Notes: generated by a model from the sequence alone, not told the origin. A DNA stretch of 39,970 nt from Candidatus Merdiplasma excrementigallinarum (GCA_018713435.1 DVOS01000045.1:1-39970), one strand, 5' to 3'; shown: positions 1 to 8,020, counted from the stretch's first letter. A program made the numbers and translations.

Positions 1-7
1 AAATGGT

Positions 8-1333
8 ATGCTGGATCATATACCTGAAGTTCCGGAAGAAATATATTATGCTCGTTTAAGCAAACTAAAAAAATGCCTATTTGAAAAAAATATTGATGTG
101 GCAGTTGTTTATGCTGACAGGGAGCATATGCAGAATTTTGAATATATATTTGGGATCGATATTTGGTTTGAAGAAGCGCTGGGAGTAATTCACACAAATG
201 GGGACTGCTATTTGATTTTGGGAAACGAGTGTATGCCGTTGGCGGTATATTCAAAAGTTCCTGCCCAGCCAATCCATTGCCCGATATTTTCTCTTCCGGG
301 GCAACCCCAAATTGGTGATGATCTAAAAAGTGCATTAGAAAAAGCTAACATTGGCCCCAAAAGCAGAATTGGCTGTATAGGTTGGAAATTATTTTCTGAA
401 GAAAATAAATTTGATTTTCCTAACTACATATTAAATACATTAATTGAGGTAACGGGTAATGAAAAGTATCTTAAAAATGTAACCTATATTATGAATAATC
501 CGCAAGATGGACTCCGGAATTTTGTAGAGGCAGAACAAGCAGCAGTTTATGAATTCGCGGCAACGAATGTTTCTAATGGTATGCTGGATGCGATGGATTC
601 AATTGATGAAAATAAAACAGAACTATCAATCGCAGCATATATGAATTCAAGGGGATTGCCGTTAAGCTGTCATACTAATGTATCGTCAGGAATACGAACA
701 CGCACAGGATTGATCAGTCCTTCAAGTAAACGTATTAAAAAGGGAGAACCAATTACTTTGTGCTGGGCCATGCGAGGGGCATTATCCTGCAGAAGCGGGT
801 ATGTAGCGCATTCATCTGAGGACTTGCCCAGTAACGTCCGAGATTATATGGACAAGCTTGTAAAGCCATATTTTTTGACAGCTGTGGAATGGTACCAAAA
901 AATAGGGATAAATGTTACGGGGGGCGAAATGTATGATCTAATACAAACAGTTTTTCCTAAAGAAAAGTATGGATGGATTTTGAATCCGGGCCATAATCTG
1001 GCAGCAGAAGAGTGGTTAAATTCTTCTATATTTGAAGGCTCAACAATACCATTTCGAAGTGGACAGATGGTACAATTAGATATTATCCCGGCAGCCAAAG
1101 ATGGATATGCGTCATCTAATATAGAAGACGGAATATTGATTGCAGATGCTGATCTGCAAAATGAAATATCGAAAAAATATCCGGATATGTGGAAGCGAAT
1201 TATGAAAAGAAAAAGTTTTATGAAGGATGTTTTAGGCATATCCTTAAAAAAAGAAATTTTGCCTTTGTATGATACGCAGGGCGTCTTAAATCCATTTATG
1301 TTAAATAAAAATTATGCGTTAGTAATGGAATAG
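8..1333 (+). CDS. M24-fold (creatinase/prolidase-like) protein lacking canonical metal ligands
   Basis: This 441-residue protein has the two-part layout of creatinase/aminopeptidase P (M24) proteins: an N-terminal domain to about residue 165 and a C-terminal pita-bread domain. The normal two metal-binding Asp residues should lie near 252-265, but that stretch (CWAMRGALSCRSGYVAH) has none. The first C-terminal Glu is replaced by Asp358 (QLDIIP). His329 (NPGHN) and Glu373 (IEDG) remain. It is therefore probably not a dinuclear metallopeptidase. It could be a creatinase-like metal-free hydrolase or a binding protein. The gene is visibly more AT-rich than its right-hand neighbours, which suggests recent transfer. 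The ATG at 8 is the first in-frame start seen, but the frame is open to the left edge, so a longer N-terminus outside the window is possible. A terminator follows. The substrate is unknown. Confidence 0.7.
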   Translation: MLDHIPEVPEEIYYARLSKLKKCLFEKNIDVAVVYADREHMQNFEYIFGIDIWFEEALGVIHTNGDCYLILGNECMPLAVYSKVPAQPIHCPIFSLPGQPQIGDDLKSALEKANIGPKSRIGCIGWKLFSEENKFDFPNYILNTLIEVTGNEKYLKNVTYIMNNPQDGLRNFVEAEQAAVYEFAATNVSNGMLDAMDSIDENKTELSIAAYMNSRGLPLSCHTNVSSGIRTRTGLISPSSKRIKKGEPITLCWAMRGALSCRSGYVAHSSEDLPSNVRDYMDKLVKPYFLTAVEWYQKIGINVTGGEMYDLIQTVFPKEKYGWILNPGHNLAAEEWLNSSIFEGSTIPFRSGQMVQLDIIPAAKDGYASSNIEDGILIADADLQNEISKKYPDMWKRIMKRKSFMKDVLGISLKKEILPLYDTQGVLNPFMLNKNYALVME

Positions 1334-1341
1334 CATATAAA

Positions 1342-1406
1342 ATGCCGCAGTGAATTTTCGTATATAACTTTTTATGTACACGAAAATTTTCTGCGGCAAT
1401 ATTTTT
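1342..1406 (+). terminator. Rho-independent terminator after the M24-like gene
   Basis: TGCCGCAG followed by GAATTTTCGT pairs with ACGAAAATTTTC followed by CTGCGGCA across a short AT-rich loop, then ATATTTTT. The long stem directly follows the stop codon at 1333. It separates this gene from the ABC operon and could work in both directions. Confidence 0.8.
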
Positions 1407-1420
1407 GAAGGCGGTTTTGA

Positions 1421-1449
1421 TTGACAAACAGGTGAATTGGTGATATGGT
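1421..1449 (+). promoter_or_regulatory. SigA-type promoter of the GntR/ABC operon
   Basis: A consensus -35 TTGACA (1421-1426) is separated by 17 bp from TATGGT (1444-1449), a 4/6 match to the -10. The -10 overlaps the left arm of the palindrome at 1446-1471, so binding there would block RNA polymerase. Confidence 0.65.
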
Positions 1450-1471
1450 TAATTACATAAGCAATGAACCA
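1446..1471 (+). promoter_or_regulatory. Palindromic operator, probable autoregulation site of the GntR repressor
   Basis: A 26-bp imperfect palindrome: the left arm TGGTTAATTAC mirrors the right arm GCAATGAACCA with one central mismatch in each arm. It starts inside the -10 element. YtrA-subfamily regulators are known to bind palindromes in their own promoters, and the regulator gene follows directly. The role is inferred from position. Confidence 0.6.
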
Positions 1472-1473
1472 AT

Positions 1474-1483
1474 GGGGGGGGGG
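1474..1483 (+). repeat. Ten-G homopolymer in the operon leader
   Basis: A run of ten G lies between the operator and the ribosome binding site of the regulator. Runs of this length slip during replication, so the leader length may vary between cells. Sequencing error in the run length cannot be excluded. Confidence 0.8.
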
Positions 1484-1520
1484 TAAAACTCCAACTAAAG
1501 GAGTGAGAGGAAGTGATTGT

Positions 1521-1904
1521 TTGAATGAAATCCTGTCACAGGAGAAATCGATTTATATCCAGATCAGGGAAATGATCGAGAATGACATTCTGCGGGACAT
1601 TCTGCTGGAGGAGGAGCGGGTGCCCAGCACCAATGAACTGGCGAAGGCCTACGCCATCAACCCGGCAACTGCGGCCAAGGGAGTTAATCTGCTGGTGGAC
1701 GAGGGGATTTTGTATAAGAAGAGAGGAATCGGCATGTTTGTGGCTGCAGGCGCCAAGGAAAAGATTGCGGCCAGAAGGAGAGAACGGTTTTTTGACGATT
1801 ACGTAAAAAGTCTGCTGCGGGAGGCTAAAAGCCTGGGGATCACCCGGGAGGAGCTGATTGAGATGCTTCGGCGGGCGGACGAGGGAGGTAAGACAGATGA
1901 GTAA
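1521..1904 (+). CDS. GntR-family (YtrA-type) transcriptional repressor
   Basis: A small regulator of 127 residues. It has an N-terminal winged helix (SIYIQIREMIENDIL, then the VPSTNELAKAYAINPATAAKG helix-turn-helix and a wing GILYKKRGIGMFV) and only a short helical tail. It lacks the large ligand domain of most GntR proteins, which is the YtrA pattern. The start chosen is TTG at 1521, because AGGAAG lies 7 nt upstream and the protein then begins at the conserved domain. An ATG at 1464 lies inside the operator and its frame runs through the G run, so it is unlikely. The next gene overlaps by 8 nt. It probably represses the ABC operon in response to a cell-envelope or antimicrobial signal, as YtrA does in Bacillus. 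Confidence 0.85.
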   Translation: MNEILSQEKSIYIQIREMIENDILRDILLEEERVPSTNELAKAYAINPATAAKGVNLLVDEGILYKKRGIGMFVAAGAKEKIAARRRERFFDDYVKSLLREAKSLGITREELIEMLRRADEGGKTDE

Positions 1905-2790
1905 ATTGACAGCTTCCGGGGTAACAAAAGTATATGGGGGAAAAGAAGCGCTCAGCCAGGTCAGCCTGGAACTGGAGCAGGGGAAAATATACGGCCTGAT
2001 CGGCAGGAACGGAGCGGGAAAGACCACCCTGCTTTCTGTCCTCACCGCTCAGAATCCGGCCGCGTCAGGAGAGGTGCTGCTGGATGGGCAGAAGGTCTGG
2101 GAGAATCCAAAGGCCCTGTCTCAGCTGTGCTTTTCCCGGGAACTGAATCAGATGTCCGGCAACACATCCAACGCCCTGAAGGTAAAGGAGTATCTGCGGA
2201 TAGCCTCCGTCTATCTGCCCTGCTGGGACCAGGAGATGGCGGACCGGCTGGTGAAAAAATTCGGGCTGGATGTGAAAAAGAGGATCAGCAGGCTGTCCAA
2301 GGGCATGATGTCCATGGTGACCATTATTGTGGCGCTGGCCAGCAAGGCTCCTTTTACCTTTCTGGATGAGCCGGCGGCAGGACTGGACGTGGTGTCCAGA
2401 GAACAGTTTTACCAGCTGCTGCTGGATGAGTACGCCGAGTCAGGGAGAACCTTTGTGATCTCCACCCACATCATTGAAGAGGCGGCCGATATTTTTGAGG
2501 AAGTGATCATACTGGACCAGGGCAAGGTGCTTTTGAAAGAGAACACCCAGGAGCTGCTGGAGCGCAGTATCTTTGTCAGCGGCCATGAGCAGGAGGTGGA
2601 TAAGGCCACTGCCGGCCTTAAAGTCCATCATCCGGAGCGGCTGGGCAGAAGCAAAGGGGTGACGGTTCTGCTGGAACCGGGAGAGAGCCTGCCGGACGGG
2701 TATGATGTGAGCGTCCAGAAGCCCAGCCTGCAGAAAGTATTTGTGGCCCTGTGCGGAGAGGAGGCAGGCCATGAAAATGAGAGGGATTAA
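1897..2790 (+). CDS. ABC transporter ATP-binding protein (YtrB-like)
   Basis: A 297-residue nucleotide-binding subunit. Walker A GRNGAGKTT is at 36-44, an LSKGM signature at 133-137 and Walker B FTFLDEP at 153-159, with a switch His in ISTHIIEEA. The segment after the A-loop reads CFSREL instead of a clear Q-loop, as in YtrB-like ATPases. A C-terminal domain of about 80 residues follows the ATPase core. The ATG at 1897 overlaps the end of the regulator gene (spacing typical of translational coupling) and has GGGAGG upstream. The next gene overlaps its end by 20 nt. It probably powers the two small permeases that follow. The transported molecule is not evident. Confidence 0.88.
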   Translation: MSKLTASGVTKVYGGKEALSQVSLELEQGKIYGLIGRNGAGKTTLLSVLTAQNPAASGEVLLDGQKVWENPKALSQLCFSRELNQMSGNTSNALKVKEYLRIASVYLPCWDQEMADRLVKKFGLDVKKRISRLSKGMMSMVTIIVALASKAPFTFLDEPAAGLDVVSREQFYQLLLDEYAESGRTFVISTHIIEEAADIFEEVIILDQGKVLLKENTQELLERSIFVSGHEQEVDKATAGLKVHHPERLGRSKGVTVLLEPGESLPDGYDVSVQKPSLQKVFVALCGEEAGHENERD

Positions 2791-3460
2791 GTACTGGGGA
2801 AAAATCTGGGGGGAGACGGAAGGCACCATCCTGCTGCTGACTCTGTTTTTGTATCTGTTTACGGGAATGGATTTTGAATTTCTGGGGAAGGGCGGGGTGA
2901 CAGAGAGTATTTTTTCTCTGCTGGCCTGGTACCTGGTCATATCCGGCGCTTTTGTAGTGTTTATCATTACGGCAAGCTGCTTTCAGCAGTACCTGCCTAT
3001 GGCGGTGGCCTTTGGGGCTACCAGGAAAAACGCGGCAGCCGGCGCCCTGCTTCTTGGGCCCGCCTCCTGCGCTGTCACCCTGGCAGCCGCGGCGCTGCTT
3101 TGGATCCTGGCGGGGGACGATGTGGCCCAGGCGGGGCTTCATCTGCTGGGCGCTCTGGCGGGAGGATTGCTGGCGGTAAACGGCATCGGCGTTCTCTTCG
3201 GCGTAGCGGTGCTGCGATTTAAAAGAGCGGCGTTTGTACTGATGTTCATGGGCCTGCTGGTAGGAGCGGGCGGAGGTATCGCCTGGTCCATCCTGGTGGG
3301 CGGAAAGCTGGAAGGGCGGGTGACAGACCTGGCGCAGAGCCTGGTCAGGACAGGGAACCCGGCCGCCGGCCTTATGTTTGCGGCGGCAGGAGCCGGGATC
3401 TATCTGCTGTTTTCTCTGCTGGCCCTGGGACTTACCAGAAAGATAGAAGTCCGGCTGTAG
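2771..3460 (+). CDS. ABC transporter permease-like membrane protein
   Basis: A 229-residue polytopic membrane protein with about six hydrophobic helices and a short cytoplasmic N-terminus rich in charge. A TRKNA-type loop after helix 2 resembles the second membrane protein in this operon (GCTRKHF), so the two are probably distant paralogues. The ATG at 2771 has GGAGAGGAGG upstream and lies inside the end of the ATPase gene. It probably forms the membrane channel together with the product of 3480-4196. The family is poorly characterised and no substrate can be named. Confidence 0.75.
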   Translation: MKMRGIKYWGKIWGETEGTILLLTLFLYLFTGMDFEFLGKGGVTESIFSLLAWYLVISGAFVVFIITASCFQQYLPMAVAFGATRKNAAAGALLLGPASCAVTLAAAALLWILAGDDVAQAGLHLLGALAGGLLAVNGIGVLFGVAVLRFKRAAFVLMFMGLLVGAGGGIAWSILVGGKLEGRVTDLAQSLVRTGNPAAGLMFAAAGAGIYLLFSLLALGLTRKIEVRL

Positions 3461-3479
3461 GGCAGAAAGGGAGTGGACT

Positions 3480-4196
3480 ATGTGGAACGCGATACAGAAA
3501 CAATTTAAAATCCAGTGGCGGGACGGCCTGTGGATGAAGCTGGTGATGGCGGGCATGGCCCTGTTCGGCATGGCGCTGATGTATATTCTGGCTGTAACCA
3601 CGAAGGAAGAAAAAAGCTGGTTTGCCATGGGCACTTTTTTGGCCGGGTTTGCGGCGGCCGTGGCCTGCCTTGTAGGGACAGGGCTGAACTTTTATACCAG
3701 CTTTCAGATAGAAGTGGGATTTGGCTGTACCAGAAAGCATTTTTTCGCTTCCTTTTACCTCTATTCCCTGGCGACAGCCCTGATGAATGTGGTGGTGCTG
3801 TGGCTGATCTGGCTGATAGAGAATGGAATTGGCACCCGGCTGTATGAAATGGAAACAGAGGTGGCCATGATGCCCACCCTGCTCTGGCTGGGGCCGTTTA
3901 TGGCGCTGCTGCTGTCCATGATCGGGATGACGGCGGCGGTGCTGGTGATGCGGTTTGGAAAAGTGGCTTTCTGGACGCTGTGGGTACTGTGGATGGTAGG
4001 ATTTATCGGGATTCCCCGATTCCTGGGAGCCTCCAGAGAGCATCCCGGATCCGTTTACGGCATGCTGGGAAAGGGGCTGCTGGGGTTTGCCGGGGCCCTT
4101 CCTCTGCAGATCTGGCTGGCGGTGATCTTCGCGGTCGGCGTGTTTCTGATGGCGGTCAGCTACCGGATTGTGATGAGACAACAGGTGGCAGCGTAA
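3480..4196 (+). CDS. ABC transporter permease-like membrane protein
   Basis: A 238-residue integral membrane protein with about six helices. It shares the pattern of its upstream neighbour: a cytoplasmic N-terminus, two helices, then a charged loop (GFGCTRKHFF) that may contact the ATPase. The start at 3480 has AAAGGGAG upstream. It lies 19 nt after the previous gene and 26 nt before the second ATPase gene. It is likely the partner channel subunit of the YtrB-like ATPase. No substrate can be inferred from sequence. Confidence 0.75.
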   Translation: MWNAIQKQFKIQWRDGLWMKLVMAGMALFGMALMYILAVTTKEEKSWFAMGTFLAGFAAAVACLVGTGLNFYTSFQIEVGFGCTRKHFFASFYLYSLATALMNVVVLWLIWLIENGIGTRLYEMETEVAMMPTLLWLGPFMALLLSMIGMTAAVLVMRFGKVAFWTLWVLWMVGFIGIPRFLGASREHPGSVYGMLGKGLLGFAGALPLQIWLAVIFAVGVFLMAVSYRIVMRQQVAA

Positions 4197-4222
4197 AAAA
4201 ATGAAGGATAAGGAGAAAGAGC

Positions 4223-5221
4223 ATGAGTCTGGTAGTATCTGAATTGTATAAGAAATATGGAAACAAGGTGGTGGTGGATCACCTGAGTTTTGAGATGAAA
4301 GAGCCGGGAGTGTACGCTCTTCTGGGAACCAATGGAGCGGGAAAAACCACCTCCATCCGCATGATGCTGGGAATGCTGGCAAAGGACGGGGGAGAAACCC
4401 TGTGGAACGGGAAGCCTCTGGATACGGAAACCTGCAACGTAGGGTATCTGGCGGAGGAGAGAGGCCTGTATCCCAAGTATTCCCTGATGGATCAGCTGCT
4501 GTACTTTGCTTCCCTTCGGGGCGTGCCGAAAAGCGAGGCGAAAAAGAGGATCAAATACTGGGCAAAACGGCTGGAGGCGGAAGAATATCTGTATCCCGGC
4601 CAGACAGGCCCGGAGAAAGTACAGCCCATGATGGGGACGAAGAAGAGTTTTGGCCTTTCCGGCGGACGCAAAAAGCGGCAGAAGCCAAAGCTGGCGGATC
4701 AGCTTTCCAAGGGAAACCAGCAGAAAATTCAGTTTATGACAGCCCTGCTCTCAGACCCTGAGCTGCTGATTCTGGATGAGCCTCTCTCTGGCTTGGACCC
4801 GGTGAACACAGACCTGTTCCGGGACGTGATTCGGGAACAGATTGCCAAAGGTAAATATCTGATTATGTCCAGCCACCAGATGGCTACGGTGGAGGAATTC
4901 TGTACGGACATTACGATTCTGGACCGGTCAAAGCCGGTGGTGCAGGGAAATCTGAATGAGATCAAAAAGAGCTACGGGAGAGTCAACCTTCACCTGAAAA
5001 CAGAGCGGGACGCAGCCCCTCTGATTGAGGCGGCGGGCGTGCGCACGGTCAGCATCAAGGAATTTGAGTACCAGCTGAAGGTGACGGGGGAGGAGCAGGC
5101 CAACCGGCTGCTGGCCATGCTGATCCGGGAACAGATTCCGGTGATTACCTTTGATTTGCGGGAGCCCTCCCTGCATGAAATTTTTGTGGAAAAGGTGGGA
5201 CATGGAAATGAGATGGAGTAG
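4223..5221 (+). CDS. ABC transporter ATP-binding protein (NatA-like) with an inserted segment
   Basis: A 332-residue ATPase. Walker A GTNGAGKTT is at 35-43, an EERGLYP Q-loop variant near 79-84, LSKGN at 161-165 and Walker B LLILDEP at 181-187. The C-terminal domain of about 100 residues is typical of NatA-like efflux ATPases. A basic insert of about 33 residues (roughly 124-156) lies just before the genuine signature and contains a second LSGG (145-148), a decoy of the signature. The gene overlaps the following permease by 20 nt, so it belongs with the two NatB-like permeases. Sodium or peptide efflux is possible by family analogy only. Confidence 0.87.
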   Translation: MSLVVSELYKKYGNKVVVDHLSFEMKEPGVYALLGTNGAGKTTSIRMMLGMLAKDGGETLWNGKPLDTETCNVGYLAEERGLYPKYSLMDQLLYFASLRGVPKSEAKKRIKYWAKRLEAEEYLYPGQTGPEKVQPMMGTKKSFGLSGGRKKRQKPKLADQLSKGNQQKIQFMTALLSDPELLILDEPLSGLDPVNTDLFRDVIREQIAKGKYLIMSSHQMATVEEFCTDITILDRSKPVVQGNLNEIKKSYGRVNLHLKTERDAAPLIEAAGVRTVSIKEFEYQLKVTGEEQANRLLAMLIREQIPVITFDLREPSLHEIFVEKVGHGNEME

Positions 5222-6515
5222 AGAAGCGCTGAGAGGAACCATGAAGGTATTCCGGTTTTCTCTGTCTCAGCAGCTGAAAAGCCGGGCCAATATCATTACA
5301 TTTGTGATCCTGTTTCTGCTGGCTGCCGGGGCCATTCCTTTTATGGCCCTCACATCCGGAAAGGGCTCGGTGAGCGCCTCGGATATTCAGGCCGTCTACG
5401 TGGAAAATGAGACGGGGTATGAACTGGATTTCGGGGAAGCGGCCCAGTTGGACGAGACTTTCCGGGAGACTGCCTTTGAGACGGCGGATTTTGGAACAGA
5501 GGATTATCAGGACAGGCTGGAGAAAGACCAGGTCTTTGTCCGGATGGAAGAGGGAACTGCCGGGTACGGGATCGACCTGTATACTAGGGAGGATTCGTCG
5601 CTGGACCAGGAGGATCTGTCCCCTCTGGAGAAGGTTTTGCAGACCATGTTTGAAAACGCCAGGCTGCGGGCAGCCGGCGCGTCCGCCGGGGAACTGGAGC
5701 AGCTGGGCACAGCCCGGGTGGAGGTGGTTTCAGCGGAGGAATTTTTAAATCCCCAGGAGACAGACTGGGAGACCGGATTTACCGTCCAGTACGCCTATGC
5801 CATTGTAGTGCTGATGCTCTGCCTCTTCTCCTCCGCCTATGTGGTGCGGGCCATTGCGGAGGAAAAATCTTCCCGTCTGGTGGAGCTTCTGATGGTAAGT
5901 GTCAGACCCCTGGCCCTGCTGCTGGGAAAGGTGCTGGCCATGATGAGCCTCATCCTGATCCTGATAGCGGTTCTCCTGCTGGGGGCGGGCGTATCCTACG
6001 GAGTAACGGGAAGATTTCTGGACGTGTCGGGAATCAGCCTGACGGGAATGCTGGGAGCGGGAGCGGAAAGCCTGCGGCTGGGGCCAGGGCTGGCAGCCGT
6101 GGCGGTGATCTCCCTTCTGCTGGGGTATCTGACCTTTTCCCTGCTGGCCGGTCTGGCCGGCTGCTGCTGTGACTCCATGGATGACGTGGAGGGCGCCAAT
6201 ATGAAGGTGGTGCTGGCGGTGATGGCCGGCTATCTGGTTTCCTGCATTGCCGGAACTATGTCCGGCACCGGGATCAGCCTGTTTGTGAGCCTGTTCCCCC
6301 TGGTGTCCATATTCTGTGCTCCGGTGCAGTTTGCGCTGGGCAATATCGGCCTGGGGATCCTGATCCTGTCCTGGCTGCTGCAGGTGCTGGTGATTGCGGG
6401 GATGGCGGTATTTTCCGCCAGAGTTTATAATGATCTGATTATATACAGAGGCAGCAGGGTTGGATTTGGAAAACTGCTGGCTATGGCCGGAAAGAAAGGA
6501 GGACGGAAAGAATGA
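5202..6515 (+). CDS. ABC-2 type permease (NatB-like), first of a pair
   Basis: A 437-residue permease of the ABC-2 type. One N-terminal membrane helix (about residues 28-48) is followed by an acidic extracytoplasmic domain of about 150 residues and then five or six helices. The EEKSSRLVELL motif after the second helix is the hallmark of NatB/YhaP-type permeases. The ATG at 5202 has AAGGTGGG upstream and lies inside the ATPase gene. The stop overlaps the next ATG (ATGA). It probably forms a heterodimer with the product of 6512-7897. Confidence 0.85.
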   Translation: MEMRWSREALRGTMKVFRFSLSQQLKSRANIITFVILFLLAAGAIPFMALTSGKGSVSASDIQAVYVENETGYELDFGEAAQLDETFRETAFETADFGTEDYQDRLEKDQVFVRMEEGTAGYGIDLYTREDSSLDQEDLSPLEKVLQTMFENARLRAAGASAGELEQLGTARVEVVSAEEFLNPQETDWETGFTVQYAYAIVVLMLCLFSSAYVVRAIAEEKSSRLVELLMVSVRPLALLLGKVLAMMSLILILIAVLLLGAGVSYGVTGRFLDVSGISLTGMLGAGAESLRLGPGLAAVAVISLLLGYLTFSLLAGLAGCCCDSMDDVEGANMKVVLAVMAGYLVSCIAGTMSGTGISLFVSLFPLVSIFCAPVQFALGNIGLGILILSWLLQVLVIAGMAVFSARVYNDLIIYRGSRVGFGKLLAMAGKKGGRKE

Positions 6516-7897
6516 AAAATAAAGAGGGAAAAAACCGTTACAGCGGGTTCTATAAGATTTTTCAGTTTACTTTCCAGCAGCGGGTGAAAGCCCGGGGCTA
6601 CCGCAGCGCAGTGATCATCGGCGCCCTGCTGTGCCTTCTGGTTCCCATGGCTATCATGGCCTGCGTGGAGCTGTTCGGAGGGGAGGGAGAGATCCCGCCC
6701 AACCCGGTTACCACCGTGCTGGTGGCGGAGACCGCTTCCCAGGAGGAAGCTCCCGACGGGGAGGCTGCTGGGACTGCCGCCGGAGAAGAAGCGGATTATA
6801 ACCAGTTAAACGGACTGGGGCGGGAGGGCTATACGGACATTTCCTATCAGCGGTATGATACGCCCCAGGAAGCCCTGGAGGCTGCCCGGGGAATGGAAGA
6901 TACGGTGGTGCTGGCGGTGGAACGAGCCGCCGGAGGCGATCAGATCAGCCTGGTGCTGCCGGAGGATTCCAACCTGACCAAGAGCGATCTGGAAGGATTG
7001 GAAAGCTTTATCGGGAGCGTATATCCCTATATCCAGATGCAGCGCACCGGCCTTACGCCCCAGGAGCTCACCAGGCTGACGGCCCCTGTGGCGGTGGAGA
7101 CTCACCGCAGCGCTGCCGGGGATACGGATCCCTTAAGCGGACTGAAGGAAGCGCTGGCGTATCTTCTGCCCTACCTGAATATCATGGTGCTGTATTTTAT
7201 GGTGCTTTTCTACGGACAGGGAGTTTCCACCAGCGTGCTGATGGAAAAAACCTCCAAGCTGATGGATACCATGCTGCTGGCAGCCAGACCGGGAGGCATG
7301 GTGATCGGAAAAGTGCTGGCCCAGGCACTGGCAGGCATTCTGCAGATTTTTATCTGGCTGGCTGCCCTGGCGGGAGGCTTCTGGGGAGGCTCCCTTCTGG
7401 TACGGGCCATCAATCCGGACAGTGAGATGCTTTTGCTGCAGCTGTTTGACCTGCTGGGAGGCATGAGCGGGCTGTTTGCGGTATCGGCGGTGATCGCGGC
7501 GCTGCTGCAGGTGGCGGCAGGCTTTCTGCTCTACTGTTCCCTGGCGGCCATCGGCGGCGCCATGGCGGGAAAACAGGAGGATCTGTCCTCTACCAACCTG
7601 CTCTTTACCCTGGCTTTAATCGGCAGCTTCCTGGCGGCCCTTTATTCCGGCGGGCTGGGCGTGATGGCCCCGTCTTCTATGTGGCTGAACTGGGTGCCCT
7701 TTACCGCTGTCATGATTGTGCCCGGACGGGTGCTGCTGGGGCAGATTCCGCTGTGGCAGGCGTACGGTTCCCTGGCGGTGGTGCTGGCCTCCTTCGTGCT
7801 GGTCTGCCTGCTGGCGGGAAAGATTTACAAAAATATGGCCCTCTACAAGGGGCAGGTGCCAGGATTTTCCACAATCTTAAAAATGATAAAGTCATAA
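6512..7897 (+). CDS. ABC-2 type permease (NatB-like), second of a pair
   Basis: A 461-residue permease with the same plan as its neighbour: one N-terminal helix, an acidic outside domain (about residues 60-210) and a C-terminal block of helices. The EKTSKLMDTMLLAARP segment matches the EEKSSRLVELL motif of the partner, so the pair arose by duplication. The ATG overlaps the preceding stop and has AAAGGAGG upstream. It is the last gene of the operon. A new promoter follows within 20 nt of its end. Confidence 0.85.
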   Translation: MKNKEGKNRYSGFYKIFQFTFQQRVKARGYRSAVIIGALLCLLVPMAIMACVELFGGEGEIPPNPVTTVLVAETASQEEAPDGEAAGTAAGEEADYNQLNGLGREGYTDISYQRYDTPQEALEAARGMEDTVVLAVERAAGGDQISLVLPEDSNLTKSDLEGLESFIGSVYPYIQMQRTGLTPQELTRLTAPVAVETHRSAAGDTDPLSGLKEALAYLLPYLNIMVLYFMVLFYGQGVSTSVLMEKTSKLMDTMLLAARPGGMVIGKVLAQALAGILQIFIWLAALAGGFWGGSLLVRAINPDSEMLLLQLFDLLGGMSGLFAVSAVIAALLQVAAGFLLYCSLAAIGGAMAGKQEDLSSTNLLFTLALIGSFLAALYSGGLGVMAPSSMWLNWVPFTAVMIVPGRVLLGQIPLWQAYGSLAVVLASFVLVCLLAGKIYKNMALYKGQVPGFSTILKMIKS

Positions 7898-7908
7898 CAG
7901 CCAGAGTA

Positions 7909-7917
7909 TGCTATACT
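7909..7917 (+). promoter_or_regulatory. Extended -10 promoter for tcdA-pepT
   Basis: TGCTATACT is an extended -10 (TGnTATAAT type) with no good -35. Transcription would start near 7924, so the hairpin at 7926-8000 would form the very 5' end of the RNA. Confidence 0.5.
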
Positions 7918-7925
7918 GTGTAAAA

Positions 7926-8000
7926 GATGCCGGGGTCAAAAGCCTGTCTCCACGCCATGCCTGCATGGAAGTGGAGTAAAGGCTTATTGACCTTGGCATC
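7926..8000. repeat. 75-bp interrupted palindrome (hairpin element) before tcdA
   Basis: GATGCC (7926-7931) pairs with GGCATC (7995-8000), GGTCAA (7934-7939) with TTGACC (7987-7992), then AGCCT with AGGCT, CTCCAC with GTGGAG, and CCATGC with GCATGG around a 2-nt tip. Together these make nearly 30 paired positions with small bulges. No U-run follows, so it is not a standard terminator. It resembles the dispersed palindromic elements of Lachnospiraceae genomes or a 5' RNA stabiliser. Only one copy was noticed here. Confidence 0.75.
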
Positions 8001-8020
8001 GCAAGAGACAGGAGCAGAAA

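Noticed and set aside
1464-1904. ATG at 1464 as start of the GntR regulator
   Set aside because: It lies inside the operator, has no ribosome binding site and would place the G10 run in the coding region; TTG 1521 is better supported.
7926-8000. Terminator of the ABC operon
   Set aside because: Very stable hairpin but no T-run after it on either side; a promoter lies just upstream, so it is more likely in a leader.
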